Shown here in pieces: positions 7,933 through 15,714 of a stretch of 33,679 nucleotides of DNA. Where the stretch lies: NCBI GenBank assembly GCA_016213265.1, contig JACRBA010000136.1, positions 1-33,679 on the forward strand, in the 5' to 3' direction. The position numbers and the translations under genes are program-made. How positions within the stretch are numbered: the stretch's first letter is position 1; each line of letters begins with the position of its first letter. This DNA is from Burkholderiales bacterium. GTDB lineage: Bacteria > Pseudomonadota > Gammaproteobacteria > Burkholderiales > Burkholderiaceae_C. Below the pieces are notes generated by a model. That model had not been told where the DNA came from. It was given only the letters and a program-made list of their open reading frames with translations, and ran no database searches.

Positions 7933-9174
7933 ATGACCTCCGCCGCCCCCACCCCCGCGCTCTCCTCCCTCACCCACGGCACGCCGCCCGGCGTGCTCAT
8001 CGTGGGCGCCGGCCCGGCGGGCCTCGCCCTGTCAGTGGCCCTGGCCCAGGCCGGCATCGCCAGCCGCGTGCTCGAGCAGGCGCCGCTGTCCACGCTGGAG
8101 GATCCGCCGGAGGATGGCCGCGACATCGCGCTGACGCATCGGGCGCGCCGCATCCTGGAGCAACTGGGCATCTGGCAGCGGCTGCCGGCCGATGAGATCG
8201 CGCCACTGCGCCAGGCCAAGGTGAGCGACGGCGGCTCGGCCTGGGTGCTGCCTTTCGACGCCCGGGACGATGGCCACGAGGCGCTGGGCTGGCTCGTGCC
8301 CAACCACCGCATCCGTGCCGCCTGCCATGCCGCGGCGCGTGCGGAGTCGCTCGTGACGCTGCAAGGCGACACGCGGGCGACCGGCTTCGGGCGCGACGGC
8401 GCCAACGCGTGGATCGACGCGACCGGCCCGGGCGCCACGGCCGAGCGCCATGCGGCCCCGCTGGTCGTCGCCGCCGACAGCCGCTTTTCCGGGGTGCGCC
8501 GGCTCGCCGGCATCGGCGCGCGCATGCTCGATTTCGGCCGCACGGCCATCGTCTGCCGCATGTCGCACGCCGCCGACCACGAAGGGGTGGCCCACGAGTG
8601 CTTCCGCTATGGCAACACGCTGGCCATGCTGCCGATGGCCGGCCACCAGTCCTCGGCCGTGCTCACGGTGCGCAGTGACGACGCCCCGGGCTGGCTCGCC
8701 CTGTCGCCGGCAGACTTCGCCCACCGGCTGTCCGAGCAGTTCGGCCACCGCCTGGGCGCCATGGAAACCGCCGGTGAACGCCACGCCTACCCTCTGGTGG
8801 CGACTTACGCGCACCGCTTTGCCGACGCGCGCTTCGCGCTTGTGGGCGACGCGGCGGTGGGCATGCACCCCGTCACCGCGCACGGCTACAACTTCGGGCT
8901 GTATGGCGTGGAGCGGCTTGCCGCCGCGCTGCAGCTGGCCCAGGAAGCCGGGCGCGACCTGGGCGATGCCGCGGCGCTGCAGCGCTGGGCCGACGAGCAC
9001 CGACGCACCACGCTGCCGATCTACCTGGGCACCAACGCCATCGTGCGGCTGTTCACCGACGACCGGGCACCGGCGCGGCTCGCGCGCACGGCCGTGCTGC
9101 GCGTGGCCAGCCGCCTGCCGCCGCTGAAGACAGCCATCACCCGCCAGCTCACCGGCCGCGCCGCGGCGGCCTGA
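7933..9174 (+). CDS. ubiM: UbiH/UbiF/Coq6-family FAD hydroxylase, UbiM-like
   Basis: A 413-residue flavoprotein monooxygenase. The Rossmann GxGxxG motif VGAGPAGLALS is at residues 24-34, and RDIALTHRARRILEQLGIW and LVPNHRIR follow. The FAD-binding GD motif is FALVGDAAVGMHPVTAHGYNFGL. The usual GADGxxS signature reads VVAADSRFSGVRR, so a Ser replaces the usual Gly. The family hydroxylates the ubiquinone ring. The THRARRILE and HPVTAHGYN blocks resemble UbiM (C5 and, in some species, C1/C6 hydroxylation) more than UbiH or UbiF; I assign this from memory of the subfamily, not from an alignment. An alternative GTG start at 7912 would add seven residues, and neither start has a strong ribosome site. 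Confidence 0.72.
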   Translation: MTSAAPTPALSSLTHGTPPGVLIVGAGPAGLALSVALAQAGIASRVLEQAPLSTLEDPPEDGRDIALTHRARRILEQLGIWQRLPADEIAPLRQAKVSDGGSAWVLPFDARDDGHEALGWLVPNHRIRAACHAAARAESLVTLQGDTRATGFGRDGANAWIDATGPGATAERHAAPLVVAADSRFSGVRRLAGIGARMLDFGRTAIVCRMSHAADHEGVAHECFRYGNTLAMLPMAGHQSSAVLTVRSDDAPGWLALSPADFAHRLSEQFGHRLGAMETAGERHAYPLVATYAHRFADARFALVGDAAVGMHPVTAHGYNFGLYGVERLAAALQLAQEAGRDLGDAAALQRWADEHRRTTLPIYLGTNAIVRLFTDDRAPARLARTAVLRVASRLPPLKTAITRQLTGRAAAA

Positions 9175-9181
9175 GCCCGCG

Positions 9182-9201
9182 GGCCGGCTGCCTGGCCGGC
9201 C
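9182..9201. terminator. GC hairpin between convergent genes
   Basis: A perfect 7-bp stem (GGCCGGC / GCCGGCC) with a 6-base loop lies just after the ubiM-like stop and just before the stop of the convergent crystallin-type gene. There is no T-tract on either strand, so termination here is inference from position. Confidence 0.4.
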
Positions 9202-9208
9202 GTGGGGG

Positions 9209-10033
9209 TCAGATGCGCGGCTCGCCGTACTGGTTGACGGTGATCGTCGCGTTCTGCGGCGGCGGGCTGGCCATCTGCATGTGGTGTTCCATGCCGCGGA
9301 AGGTATAGACCACGTCCCAGTACTGCGGGCGCTCGCGCTCGCGTCCGCCGGTGCAGCGCTGCACATGCTGCACGCTGTAGTCGGGCCGGCCGTCCGGCAG
9401 CTGCGAGCCGATGGCCGCACCGGCCACCGCGCCGCCCACCGTTGCCACGTCGCGGCCGGTGCCCGAGCCGATCTGGTGGCCCAGGATGCCGCCGATCACG
9501 GCGCCCACCACCGCACCGCCCACGTTGGGCGCGTTGGGGTTGTTCTCCACCGGAATGCGCTCGCGCTCGATCCAGCAGCGTGGCTGCTGCGGCGTGCCCA
9601 TCACCGCCCGCACGGACACGATCTGCGCCTCGTACAGCGGCTCCTGGCCACGGCGGCGGTAGTAGTCGTAGCTCACCGGCGGGGGCGGAGCGAAGCGGCG
9701 GTCGTCCACGCGGGCGTTCCAGGGCACGGGTCGCACCGAGCTGACCTGGTTGTTCAGGCCCATCGCCGCCAGCGAGGGGTAGCTGCCCGGCCGCAGGATG
9801 ACGCAGCGGCCCTCGAACCGGGCGTGCTCGCACACCTCGTAGCGCTGCCGCGCCACCACCACCGACGAGGCGCGGTCATTCAAGCCGTAGCGGCTCAGGT
9901 CGTTGATGGTCTCGTAGGTCGTGAACGCGCGGCCATCGAAATCGGCGCGCTGGTAGAACGTGACTTCCGCGCCGGCCTGGGCGGCGCAGAAAGCCAACAC
10001 GGCGGCGGCCGCCGGCTTCAGGGATCTGTGCAT
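9209..10033 (-). CDS. Secreted beta/gamma-crystallin plus glycine-zipper 2TM protein
   Basis: A 274-residue exported protein. The first 21 residues (MHRSLKPAAAAVLAFCAAQAG) look like a signal peptide. Residues 23-105 hold two beta/gamma-crystallin-like motifs (VTFYQRADFDGRAF and YEVCEHARFEGRCVILRPG, the latter followed by SYPSL and VSSVRPV). A central proline/tyrosine-rich stretch follows. Residues about 165-205 form a glycine-zipper 2TM (17-kDa surface antigen) segment, with GGAVVGAVIGGILG and GGAVAGAAIGSQL. A C-terminal region with two cysteines ends in NQYGEPRI. There is no lipobox Cys, so it is not an obvious lipoprotein. Glycine-zipper proteins associate with the outer membrane or periplasm; crystallin folds often bind calcium, but I cannot confirm the binding residues here. 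The ATG at 10033 was chosen for its AAGGAG ribosome site and the signal peptide. Confidence 0.85.
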   Translation of the reverse strand: MHRSLKPAAAAVLAFCAAQAGAEVTFYQRADFDGRAFTTYETINDLSRYGLNDRASSVVVARQRYEVCEHARFEGRCVILRPGSYPSLAAMGLNNQVSSVRPVPWNARVDDRRFAPPPPVSYDYYRRRGQEPLYEAQIVSVRAVMGTPQQPRCWIERERIPVENNPNAPNVGGAVVGAVIGGILGHQIGSGTGRDVATVGGAVAGAAIGSQLPDGRPDYSVQHVQRCTGGRERERPQYWDVVYTFRGMEHHMQMASPPPQNATITVNQYGEPRI

Positions 10034-10154
10034 GGTCCTTCTCCTTGTTGGGTCCGGTGCGCGAGGGGCCGGTCCCTCCAGGGGCGGCTGCCATCGTGCG
10101 GGCCCATGGTCGGCAGGCGCCGCTGCCGTGCCAAGCAGACAGGCGGCCAAGCAG

Positions 10155-10174
10155 CTGTAGCCCCGCTCCTACAG
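10155..10174. repeat. Perfect inverted repeat CTGTAG-N8-CTACAG
   Basis: Six-base arms separated by eight bases lie in the 200-base region between the divergent crystallin-type gene and ohrR. On the minus strand it reads like the GTAG-headed REP elements seen in Pseudomonas and xanthomonads; it could equally be an operator. The rest of 10034-10233 shows only the OhrR-type site and the crystallin gene's ribosome site. Confidence 0.5.
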
Positions 10175-10212
10175 GGCGGCGCACAAAGACCACTTTCACA
10201 GCGTGCTATTTA

Positions 10213-10224
10213 ATTGTGCGCAAT
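10213..10224 (+). promoter_or_regulatory. Candidate OhrR operator (ATTG-N4-CAAT) in AT-rich promoter
   Basis: The AT-rich segment 10207-10230 stands out in GC-rich DNA. It holds TATTTA, a possible -10, overlapping ATTG-TGCG-CAAT, a short inverted repeat of the kind used by MarR/OhrR repressors. It lies 10 bases upstream of the chosen ohrR start, consistent with autorepression. No clear -35 was found. Confidence 0.5.
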
Positions 10225-10233
10225 ACTTTTGCC

Positions 10234-10710
10234 GTGCCCGATCTTTCCCCTGCCCCCTCCTCTCCCGCGCCGACTACCGACTGGCTGGCCCTGGATGCGC
10301 AGCTGTGCTTCGCGCTGTATGCCAGCTCGCTGGCCATGACCAAGCTGTACAAGCCGCTGCTGGCGCCGCTGGGGCTGACCTACCCCCAGTACCTGGTGCT
10401 GCTGGTGCTGTGGGAGGCGGACGCCCAGGCGGTGGGCACGATCGGCGAACGCCTCGGGCTGGACTCCGGCACCCTCACGCCGCTGCTCAAGCGCCTGGAG
10501 GCACAGGGCCTCGTGCGGCGCGAGCGCGACGCCGAGGACGAGCGGCGCGTTCGCATCCACCTCACCGACGCCGGTCGAACCCTGCGGGCTCGCGCGGCGG
10601 AAGTGCCCCGCCAGATCCTCTGCGCCACCAGCTGCACGCTGGACGAAGTGGCCGCCCTCACCCAACGCCTGCACGCTCTGCGCGCGCAGCTGTCCCGTGC
10701 CAGCGCCTGA
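10234..10710 (+). CDS. ohrR: OhrR, organic-peroxide-sensing MarR-family repressor
   Basis: A 158-residue winged-helix MarR-family protein. The sensing cysteine is Cys25 in [13 protein letters not shown], matching the peroxidatic Cys of OhrR. A C-terminal pair, Cys130 and Cys134 (ILCATSC), is arranged as in two-cysteine OhrR proteins of the Xanthomonas type, which form an intersubunit disulfide on oxidation. The recognition helix region is [20 protein letters not shown] and the wing contains [16 protein letters not shown]. Oxidation by organic hydroperoxides releases it from DNA and induces ohr, the next gene, 37 bases downstream. The start is taken as GTG 10234; GTG 10216 is an in-frame alternative but would sit inside the candidate operator. 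No ATG is available near the domain start. Confidence 0.9.
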   Translation: MPDLSPAPSSPAPTTDWLALDAQLCFALYASSLAMTKLYKPLLAPLGLTYPQYLVLLVLWEADAQAVGTIGERLGLDSGTLTPLLKRLEAQGLVRRERDAEDERRVRIHLTDAGRTLRARAAEVPRQILCATSCTLDEVAALTQRLHALRAQLSRASA

Positions 10711-10747
10711 GCGCGCCGGCTTTCCCTGCCCACCCAAAGGAACCCCC

Positions 10748-11173
10748 ATGGCCCTCGACAAAGTCCTCTACACCGCCCGCGCCACCTCCACCGGCGGCCG
10801 CGCCGGCACGTCCAAGTCCGACGACGGCCGGCTCGAATTGAGCCTGAGCACGCCCAAGGAGCTGGGTGGAGACAGCGGCCCGGGCACCAATCCCGAGCAG
10901 CTGTTCGCGGCCGGTTACTCGGCCTGCTTCATCGGCGCGATGAAGGCCGTGGCCGCCAAGCAGAAGATCAGCCTGCCGGCGGACGTGTCCATCACCGCGG
11001 ACGTGGGCATCGGCCCCATCCCCCAGGGCTTCGGCATCCAGGTGGCGATGCAGATCCGCGTGCCGGGCATGGACCGCGCCGCCGCCGAGCAGCTGGTGGC
11101 CGCGGCCCACCAGGTGTGCCCGTACTCCAACGCCACGCGCGGCAACATCGACGTCACGCTGACGGTGGCCTGA
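10748..11173 (+). CDS. ohr: Organic hydroperoxide resistance peroxidase Ohr
   Basis: A 141-residue OsmC/Ohr-family thiol peroxidase of normal length. It has the two catalytic cysteines, Cys60 in [13 protein letters not shown] and Cys124 in [13 protein letters not shown], the partner Arg18 in STGGRAG and Glu50 in [11 protein letters not shown]. Ohr reduces fatty-acid and other organic hydroperoxides using lipoylated proteins or thiols as reductant, in the cytoplasm. The ATG at 10748 has an AAAGGA ribosome site seven bases upstream. It lies directly after ohrR and no second operator-like site is seen in the 37-base gap, so transcription is probably from the ohrR promoter. The convergent asparaginase gene ends 40 bases away. 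Confidence 0.96.
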   Translation: MALDKVLYTARATSTGGRAGTSKSDDGRLELSLSTPKELGGDSGPGTNPEQLFAAGYSACFIGAMKAVAAKQKISLPADVSITADVGIGPIPQGFGIQVAMQIRVPGMDRAAAEQLVAAAHQVCPYSNATRGNIDVTLTVA

Positions 11174-11213
11174 GCCACCGCCCCCGGGCGCCCCTCCCCG
11201 CGAGGCGGCGCCG

Positions 11214-12167
11214 TCAGCCGGCAGGCGGCGCGTCGAGTGCGTCGCCCTGCCACCCGGCCATCAGGCGCAGCATCAGCTCGATGCGCGCGCGCGCCGGGGT
11301 GAGCACGCCGGCCGACGGCAGCTGACCCTCGGGCTGGCCCACCACGCCACCGCCTGGGCAGCGCGTGCTGCGCCACACGGCCACGCCGGCCGTGCGCGCC
11401 TGCCAGGCCGCCTCGAGCACGGCGGCGTGCACCGTGCCGTTGCCCGTGCCCTCGACCACCAGGCCCTGGTAGCCGGCCGCCTGCATCGCCCGCACGGCAA
11501 CACCGTCCACGCCGGCATGGCTGGCCACCACCCCGACGCGCGGCCACTCGGCCACGGGCCGCTCCCACACCGACGGCCCCACCGGCTGCGACACCGGCCA
11601 CGGCCGCAGCAGCCGGAGCTGGTGGTCCTGCACCAGGGCCACGGGGCCCGCCTCACCGGAATCGAACGCATCGAGCGCGAAGGGCTCGCGCTTGCGCACG
11701 TCCACCGGCCCGTGCACCCGCCCCTGCAGCACCGCGACCACACCCCGGGCACCGGGCTGCGCTGCCACCCGCACCGCGTCCAGCAGATTCTGCGGCCCAT
11801 CGGCCTGCAGCGAGGTGGCCGGCCGCATGGACGCCGTGAGCACCACCGGCTTGCCCGGCGCCAGCACGCGGTGCAGGAAGTACGCCGTTTCCTCCAGGGT
11901 GTCGGTTCCGTGGGTGACGACCACGCCGGCCACCTCGGGGCGCGCGAGGTGGTGCACCACACGCTGCGCGAGGCGCTGCCACACCTCGTGCGTCATGTCC
12001 TTGCTGTCGAGCTGGGCCACCTGCTCGGCCTCGATCGGCCACGCCGCCAGCGCGGGCACGGCGGCCATCAGCTGCGCCACGGACAGCTGGCCGGCCGTGT
12101 AGCCCACATCGCCGCCCGCGGCGGCGATGGTGCCGCCGGTGCCCAGGATCACCACGGTGTTTTGCAT
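11214..12167 (-). CDS. L-asparaginase, cytoplasmic-type
   Basis: A 317-residue asparaginase of the bacterial type I/II fold. The two threonine catalytic motifs are present: [13 protein letters not shown] (Thr13, with Tyr23 nearby) and [17 protein letters not shown] (Thr88-Asp89). Lys159 in GPVDVRKRE aligns with the catalytic Lys of E. coli AnsB (DVTK), and DSKDM matches the substrate-binding Ser-Gln-Asp region. It hydrolyses asparagine to aspartate and ammonia. No signal peptide is seen, so it is predicted to stay in the cytoplasm, unlike E. coli AnsB. It is divergent from lexA, and the shared 77-bp region contains two SOS-box-like sites, the nearer one only 12 bases from this start codon. 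Confidence 0.93.
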   Translation of the reverse strand: MQNTVVILGTGGTIAAAGGDVGYTAGQLSVAQLMAAVPALAAWPIEAEQVAQLDSKDMTHEVWQRLAQRVVHHLARPEVAGVVVTHGTDTLEETAYFLHRVLAPGKPVVLTASMRPATSLQADGPQNLLDAVRVAAQPGARGVVAVLQGRVHGPVDVRKREPFALDAFDSGEAGPVALVQDHQLRLLRPWPVSQPVGPSVWERPVAEWPRVGVVASHAGVDGVAVRAMQAAGYQGLVVEGTGNGTVHAAVLEAAWQARTAGVAVWRSTRCPGGGVVGQPEGQLPSAGVLTPARARIELMLRLMAGWQGDALDAPPAG

Positions 12168-12178
12168 TTCTCGAAGGT

Positions 12179-12194
12179 CTGGATAAAAATACAG
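12179..12194 (+). promoter_or_regulatory. SOS box 1 (LexA site), CTGG-N8-ACAG
   Basis: The site CTGGATAAAAATACAG differs from the consensus CTGT-N8-ACAG at one arm base and has the AT-rich centre expected. It lies 51 bases upstream of lexA and 12 bases upstream of the divergent asparaginase start, so LexA bound here could affect both genes. Confidence 0.75.
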
Positions 12195-12197
12195 ATA

Positions 12198-12213
12198 CTG
12201 GATACAACCTCAG
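12198..12213 (+). promoter_or_regulatory. SOS box 2 (weaker LexA site), CTGG-N8-TCAG
   Basis: The sequence CTGGATACAACCTCAG keeps CTG and CAG arms at the same spacing and begins 19 bases after the start of box 1. Tandem boxes at the lexA promoter are also found in E. coli. It matches consensus less well than box 1. Confidence 0.5.
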
Positions 12214-12244
12214 CCGTACCGCCTGCGCGGTAGGCCGCCCGACG

Positions 12245-12919
12245 ATGGAAAGCCCCAAGCTCACCGCGCGCCAGCAGCAGATTCTCGATCTGGTGCAGTC
12301 CACCATCGAGCGCACCGGCGCCCCGCCCACCCGCGCCGAAATCGCCGCCGAGCTGGGCTTCCGCTCGCCCAACGCCGCGGAGGAACACCTGCAGGCCCTC
12401 GCCCGCAAGGGCGTGATCGAGCTGCTGGGCGGCACCTCGCGCGGCATCCGCCTGCAAACGCAGACGCTGCGCGCGCTGAACGAAGCCCGTGGCAAGCAAT
12501 TCTCGCTGCCCCTGCCCAGCCTGGCGCAGCTCACCTTGCCGCTGGTGGGCCGGGTGGCCGCGGGCAACCCCATCCTCGCCCAGGAAAACATCGACCAGAC
12601 CTACGTGCTCGAGGCCAGCCTCTTCCCCCGCCGCCCCGACTACCTGCTCAAGGTGAAGGGCATGAGCATGCGCGACGCCGGCATCATCGATGGCGACCTG
12701 CTGGCGGTGCAGAAGACCTCCGACGCGCGCAACGGCCAGATCGTGGTGGCGCGCCTGGACGACGAGGTCACCGTCAAGCGTCTGCACCGCACGCGCCACG
12801 CCATCGAGCTGCTGCCCGAGAACCCTGATTTCGAGCCCATCGTGGTGGCGCCGGGCCAGTGCGAGTTCGCCATCGAGGGCGTGGCGGTGGGCCTCGTGCG
12901 TCAGCACATGCTGGTGTAG
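12245..12919 (+). CDS. lexA: LexA, SOS repressor and self-cleaving protease
   Basis: A 224-residue LexA of typical length. The N-terminal winged helix-turn-helix covers residues 1-70 ([44 protein letters not shown]). The autocleavage bond is Ala106-Gly107 in GRVAAGNPI. The catalytic dyad is Ser141 ([11 protein letters not shown]) and Lys178 (DDEVTVKRL). RecA filaments formed on damaged DNA stimulate self-cleavage, derepressing DNA-repair genes. Two SOS-box-like sites upstream imply the usual autorepression. A small helix-hairpin-helix gene begins nine bases after the stop and is probably co-expressed. Confidence 0.98.
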   Translation: MESPKLTARQQQILDLVQSTIERTGAPPTRAEIAAELGFRSPNAAEEHLQALARKGVIELLGGTSRGIRLQTQTLRALNEARGKQFSLPLPSLAQLTLPLVGRVAAGNPILAQENIDQTYVLEASLFPRRPDYLLKVKGMSMRDAGIIDGDLLAVQKTSDARNGQIVVARLDDEVTVKRLHRTRHAIELLPENPDFEPIVVAPGQCEFAIEGVAVGLVRQHMLV

Positions 12920-12927
12920 GGGTGGGC

Positions 12928-13251
12928 ATGGGCCAGGCAGTTCCCGCCATCAAGGCACCAAAGGCCGCGAGCGCGGCCGATTGCCACACGCTGGAGCAGT
13001 TGCCCAACGTGGGGCCGGCCATGGCGCGCGACCTGCGCCTGCTGGGGGTGAATCACCCAGCGCAGCTGCGCGGGCAGGACGCCTTCGTGCTGTACCGGGC
13101 GCTCGAGCGGGCCACGGGCACGCGCCAGGACCCTTGCGTGCTGGACACCTTCTACGCCATCGTCGATTTCATGCAGGGTGCGTCGCCCCGGCCGTGGTGG
13201 GCCTATACGGCCGAGCGCAAGCGTCGGCATGGCCAGGCGCTGGGCGGCTGA
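12928..13251 (+). CDS. Small helix-hairpin-helix protein (Cdd1/'pathogenicity locus' type)
   Basis: A 107-residue protein. The sequence HTLEQLPNVGPAMARDLRLLGVNHPAQLRGQDAFVLYRALE (read in two halves, residues 20-60) is a helix-hairpin-helix motif of the Cdd1/TfoX-C type. CVLDTFYAIVDFMQGASPRPWWAYTAERK follows, matching the ending of Cdd1-family proteins. Such modules bind DNA non-specifically or act as protein-interaction domains; the actual role of this family is unknown and the name 'pathogenicity locus' is historical. ATG 12928 is nine bases after the lexA stop, so it is probably read from the lexA promoter and would be SOS-induced; that is inference. The convergent kinase gene ends nine bases away, leaving no room for a separate terminator. 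Confidence 0.8.
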   Translation: MGQAVPAIKAPKAASAADCHTLEQLPNVGPAMARDLRLLGVNHPAQLRGQDAFVLYRALERATGTRQDPCVLDTFYAIVDFMQGASPRPWWAYTAERKRRHGQALGG

Positions 13252-13260
13252 CGCCCCGGC

Positions 13261-15714
13261 TCAGCTGGCGGCCTTGAACGCCATGACCGCCTGGTTGCGC
13301 AGGGTGCGCAGCAGGCCCAGTTCACTCTCCGCCAGGTCGAGCGGCACGGTCTGGCGGTCGGCGTAGATCAGGGCGAAGGGCGCGCCCTTCAGCATCATGG
13401 GCAGCAGCAGGAAGCTGCAGGCCGGTGCGGGGCGGTACCACGCCGGCAGCCGCGGGCCCAGGCTGGCCGAACGCGCGTCCGCGATCAGGGTGTCGGCCCC
13501 TTTCATGCAGGCGGCGGCGAACAGGTCGGCCGGCTGCGGGCGTCGCACATCCACCGAGAATCGCTGGGCGAACGCCTCGCCGCCCGGCCCCAGGCCCAGG
13601 CGGCCCTGCAGCAGCCCGGTGCGCGGGTCGCGCAGGCAGAACACCACACGGTCGAACCCCAGGCCCTCGTGCATCGCGCCCAGGATCAGAGTGAGCACCT
13701 CATTGAGGCGGAAGCTGTCGCCCGCCATCGAGTGCGTGACGTTGGCGATGCCGGCCGTGAGCACGGCATGCGCGTTGGCCGGCGTCGCAGTGGCGGGCAG
13801 CAGCAGCGTCGGGGTGTCATCGGTGGCCACCGGGGCGGCCGGTGAGGCCTGCGGCGCGCCGGTGGCCGGCGCGGCGGTGCTGGCCGCTGCCGCTTCCCGG
13901 CCAGCCGCCGCTGTGACGGTGTCCATCAGGCGCCGCGCGCGGGCCTGGGCCGGCACCTCGAGCTTCAGGCTCGCGGCCATTTCCACCAGGTGCACACGCG
14001 CGAGCTTGACGGCGCTCGCCATGTCCTCGGGCCGCACGGCCAGCGCGCGCGCGAACCGGTCGGCGACCTGCATCACCCGCGCATCGGCCTGCGCCGGGTC
14101 GCCGTCGAGCAGGGCCTGCACGATCTCCCCCGCTGCACGCACCCGCCAGCGCATGCGCTCGATGGGCGGCTCGACCGGCCGCGTGGGCACCTCGTCCTGC
14201 GGCGGGCTCATCACGCGCCGCAGCGTGTCGGGCAGGCCCCACGACTGGGCGATGCCCTGGGCGAGGTCGTCGTAGCTCAGGCCCAGCACGTCGGCCGCGG
14301 CACGGGCCTCGCTCGGCGCGGGCGCACCGGCGTCGCGCAGGCCGCTGCGCGCGGTGCGCTGCCGCACCTGCGCCGCCTCCTCGGGAAAGTAGTACTCCGC
14401 CAGCATGCGGCCCAGGTGGCTCAGCATGCCGCCCAGGAAGGCCTCTTCGCGCTCGCGCGAGGGCGGCGAGAGCTGGTCCACCAGTGTGGCGGTGAGCAGC
14501 GCCTGGAGGAACAGCTCCTTCATGCGCTGGGCGTGCGCCTGGTCCTTCATGTGCTCCAGCAGCACGACCGAGAGCGCCATGTTGCGGATGCCGGCGAAGC
14601 CGATCAGCGCGGCGGCCCGCGAGACGGTGGCGATCTCGCCGGCGCCCACGTGCCGGAAGTGGGCCGTGTTGACCAGCCGCAGCAGCTTCTGCGTCAGCGC
14701 CACGTCCTTCAGGATCTCGGCCGACAGCACCCGCAGGCTCTCGTTCTCAGAGGCCGTGACGCGCTGGATGCGCGTGACCGAGTCGGACAGAGCGGGGAAG
14801 TCGCCATGCAGCCGCATGCGCCGCAGCAGGAACTCCAGCGTGCCATGGCCACCCGGCTGCGGCGGCGCCTCCGGCGGCGTGAGCCAGCGCGCCAGCGCAT
14901 CGCGGAACTCGGTGGCGCTCGCAAATCGCGATTCCGGCAGCGGCGCGGCGGCGCGCAGCACCATGCTGCGCAGCGCATCATCGACGGCCACGCCCGCGTC
15001 CGACGGCCAGTGCACGGGCTCATCGATGGCCTGCCGCAGCGCGGCTGCAGGCGTGGACGGAATGGGCCGCAAGGGCCCACCCAGCAGCAGCTGGCCCAGC
15101 ATCAGCCCAGCGGCGAACACGTCCATGGCCGGCGACGGCGCCTGGCCGCGCGCCGCCTCCGGCGAGATGTAGCCCGGCGTGCCCACGATGCGGCCATCGT
15201 GCGCATCGGCCAGGCGCGCCGCGATGCCGAAGTCCATCACGCGTGCGCGGCCGTCGCTGCCGATGAGGATGTTGGACGGCTTCAGGTCGCGGTGCACCAC
15301 CCCGCGTGCGTGGGCGAACGCCAAAGCATCGAGCACCTCGCGCATAAGCTCGGCCGCTTCCGGTGCGGGCATCGGACCGAGGCCCCGCAGACGGTCAGCC
15401 AGTGTCGTGCCTTCCACACGCTCGAACACCAGGAACACCGTGTCGCCGTCCTGGCCCGCCTCGTACACCGGCACGATGCCCGGATGGGTGAGCGCGCTGG
15501 CTGCCCGCGCCTCGGACAGCCATTCGCTGGCCGCCTGGGACTGCGCCCGGTCGGTCATCACCTTGACGGCCACCTCGCGCTGCAGCTGCGGGTCCCAGCC
15601 CAGCCACACCGCCGCCTGGGCCCCGCGGCCCAGCACCCGGCGCAGCTCGAAACGGCCCACCCGCTGCACGGGGGCGGAGCCGCTGGGAGGGCGCGCACTC
15701 ACCACGGTCGTCAT
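13261..15714 (-). CDS. Ser/Thr protein kinase - HDOD - GAF signalling protein
   Basis: An 817-residue cytoplasmic protein with three parts. Residues 20-275 form a Hanks-type kinase with all key residues: the glycine loop LGRGAQAAV (28-36), Lys51 in VAVKVM, HRDLKPSN with Asp143/Lys145/Asn148, DFG Asp161-Gly163 and GTPGYISPE. Residues about 305-510 are an HDOD domain (GDFPALSDSVTRI, LKDVALTQKLLRLVNTAHF, VSRAAALIGFAGIRNMAL, GGMLSHLGRMLAEYYFPEEA). An Ala/Pro-rich linker (about 600-660) leads to a C-terminal GAF-like domain (FRLNEVLTLILGAMHEGLGFDRVVFCLRD). No transmembrane helix is seen. Its ATG overlaps the stop of the upstream pseudokinase gene (ATGA, 15711-15714), so the pair is translationally coupled. 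HDOD proteins act in signalling networks; the substrate and signal here are unknown. Confidence 0.9.
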   Translation of the reverse strand: MTTVVSARPPSGSAPVQRVGRFELRRVLGRGAQAAVWLGWDPQLQREVAVKVMTDRAQSQAASEWLSEARAASALTHPGIVPVYEAGQDGDTVFLVFERVEGTTLADRLRGLGPMPAPEAAELMREVLDALAFAHARGVVHRDLKPSNILIGSDGRARVMDFGIAARLADAHDGRIVGTPGYISPEAARGQAPSPAMDVFAAGLMLGQLLLGGPLRPIPSTPAAALRQAIDEPVHWPSDAGVAVDDALRSMVLRAAAPLPESRFASATEFRDALARWLTPPEAPPQPGGHGTLEFLLRRMRLHGDFPALSDSVTRIQRVTASENESLRVLSAEILKDVALTQKLLRLVNTAHFRHVGAGEIATVSRAAALIGFAGIRNMALSVVLLEHMKDQAHAQRMKELFLQALLTATLVDQLSPPSREREEAFLGGMLSHLGRMLAEYYFPEEAAQVRQRTARSGLRDAGAPAPSEARAAADVLGLSYDDLAQGIAQSWGLPDTLRRVMSPPQDEVPTRPVEPPIERMRWRVRAAGEIVQALLDGDPAQADARVMQVADRFARALAVRPEDMASAVKLARVHLVEMAASLKLEVPAQARARRLMDTVTAAAGREAAAASTAAPATGAPQASPAAPVATDDTPTLLLPATATPANAHAVLTAGIANVTHSMAGDSFRLNEVLTLILGAMHEGLGFDRVVFCLRDPRTGLLQGRLGLGPGGEAFAQRFSVDVRRPQPADLFAAACMKGADTLIADARSASLGPRLPAWYRPAPACSFLLLPMMLKGAPFALIYADRQTVPLDLAESELGLLRTLRNQAVMAFKAAS

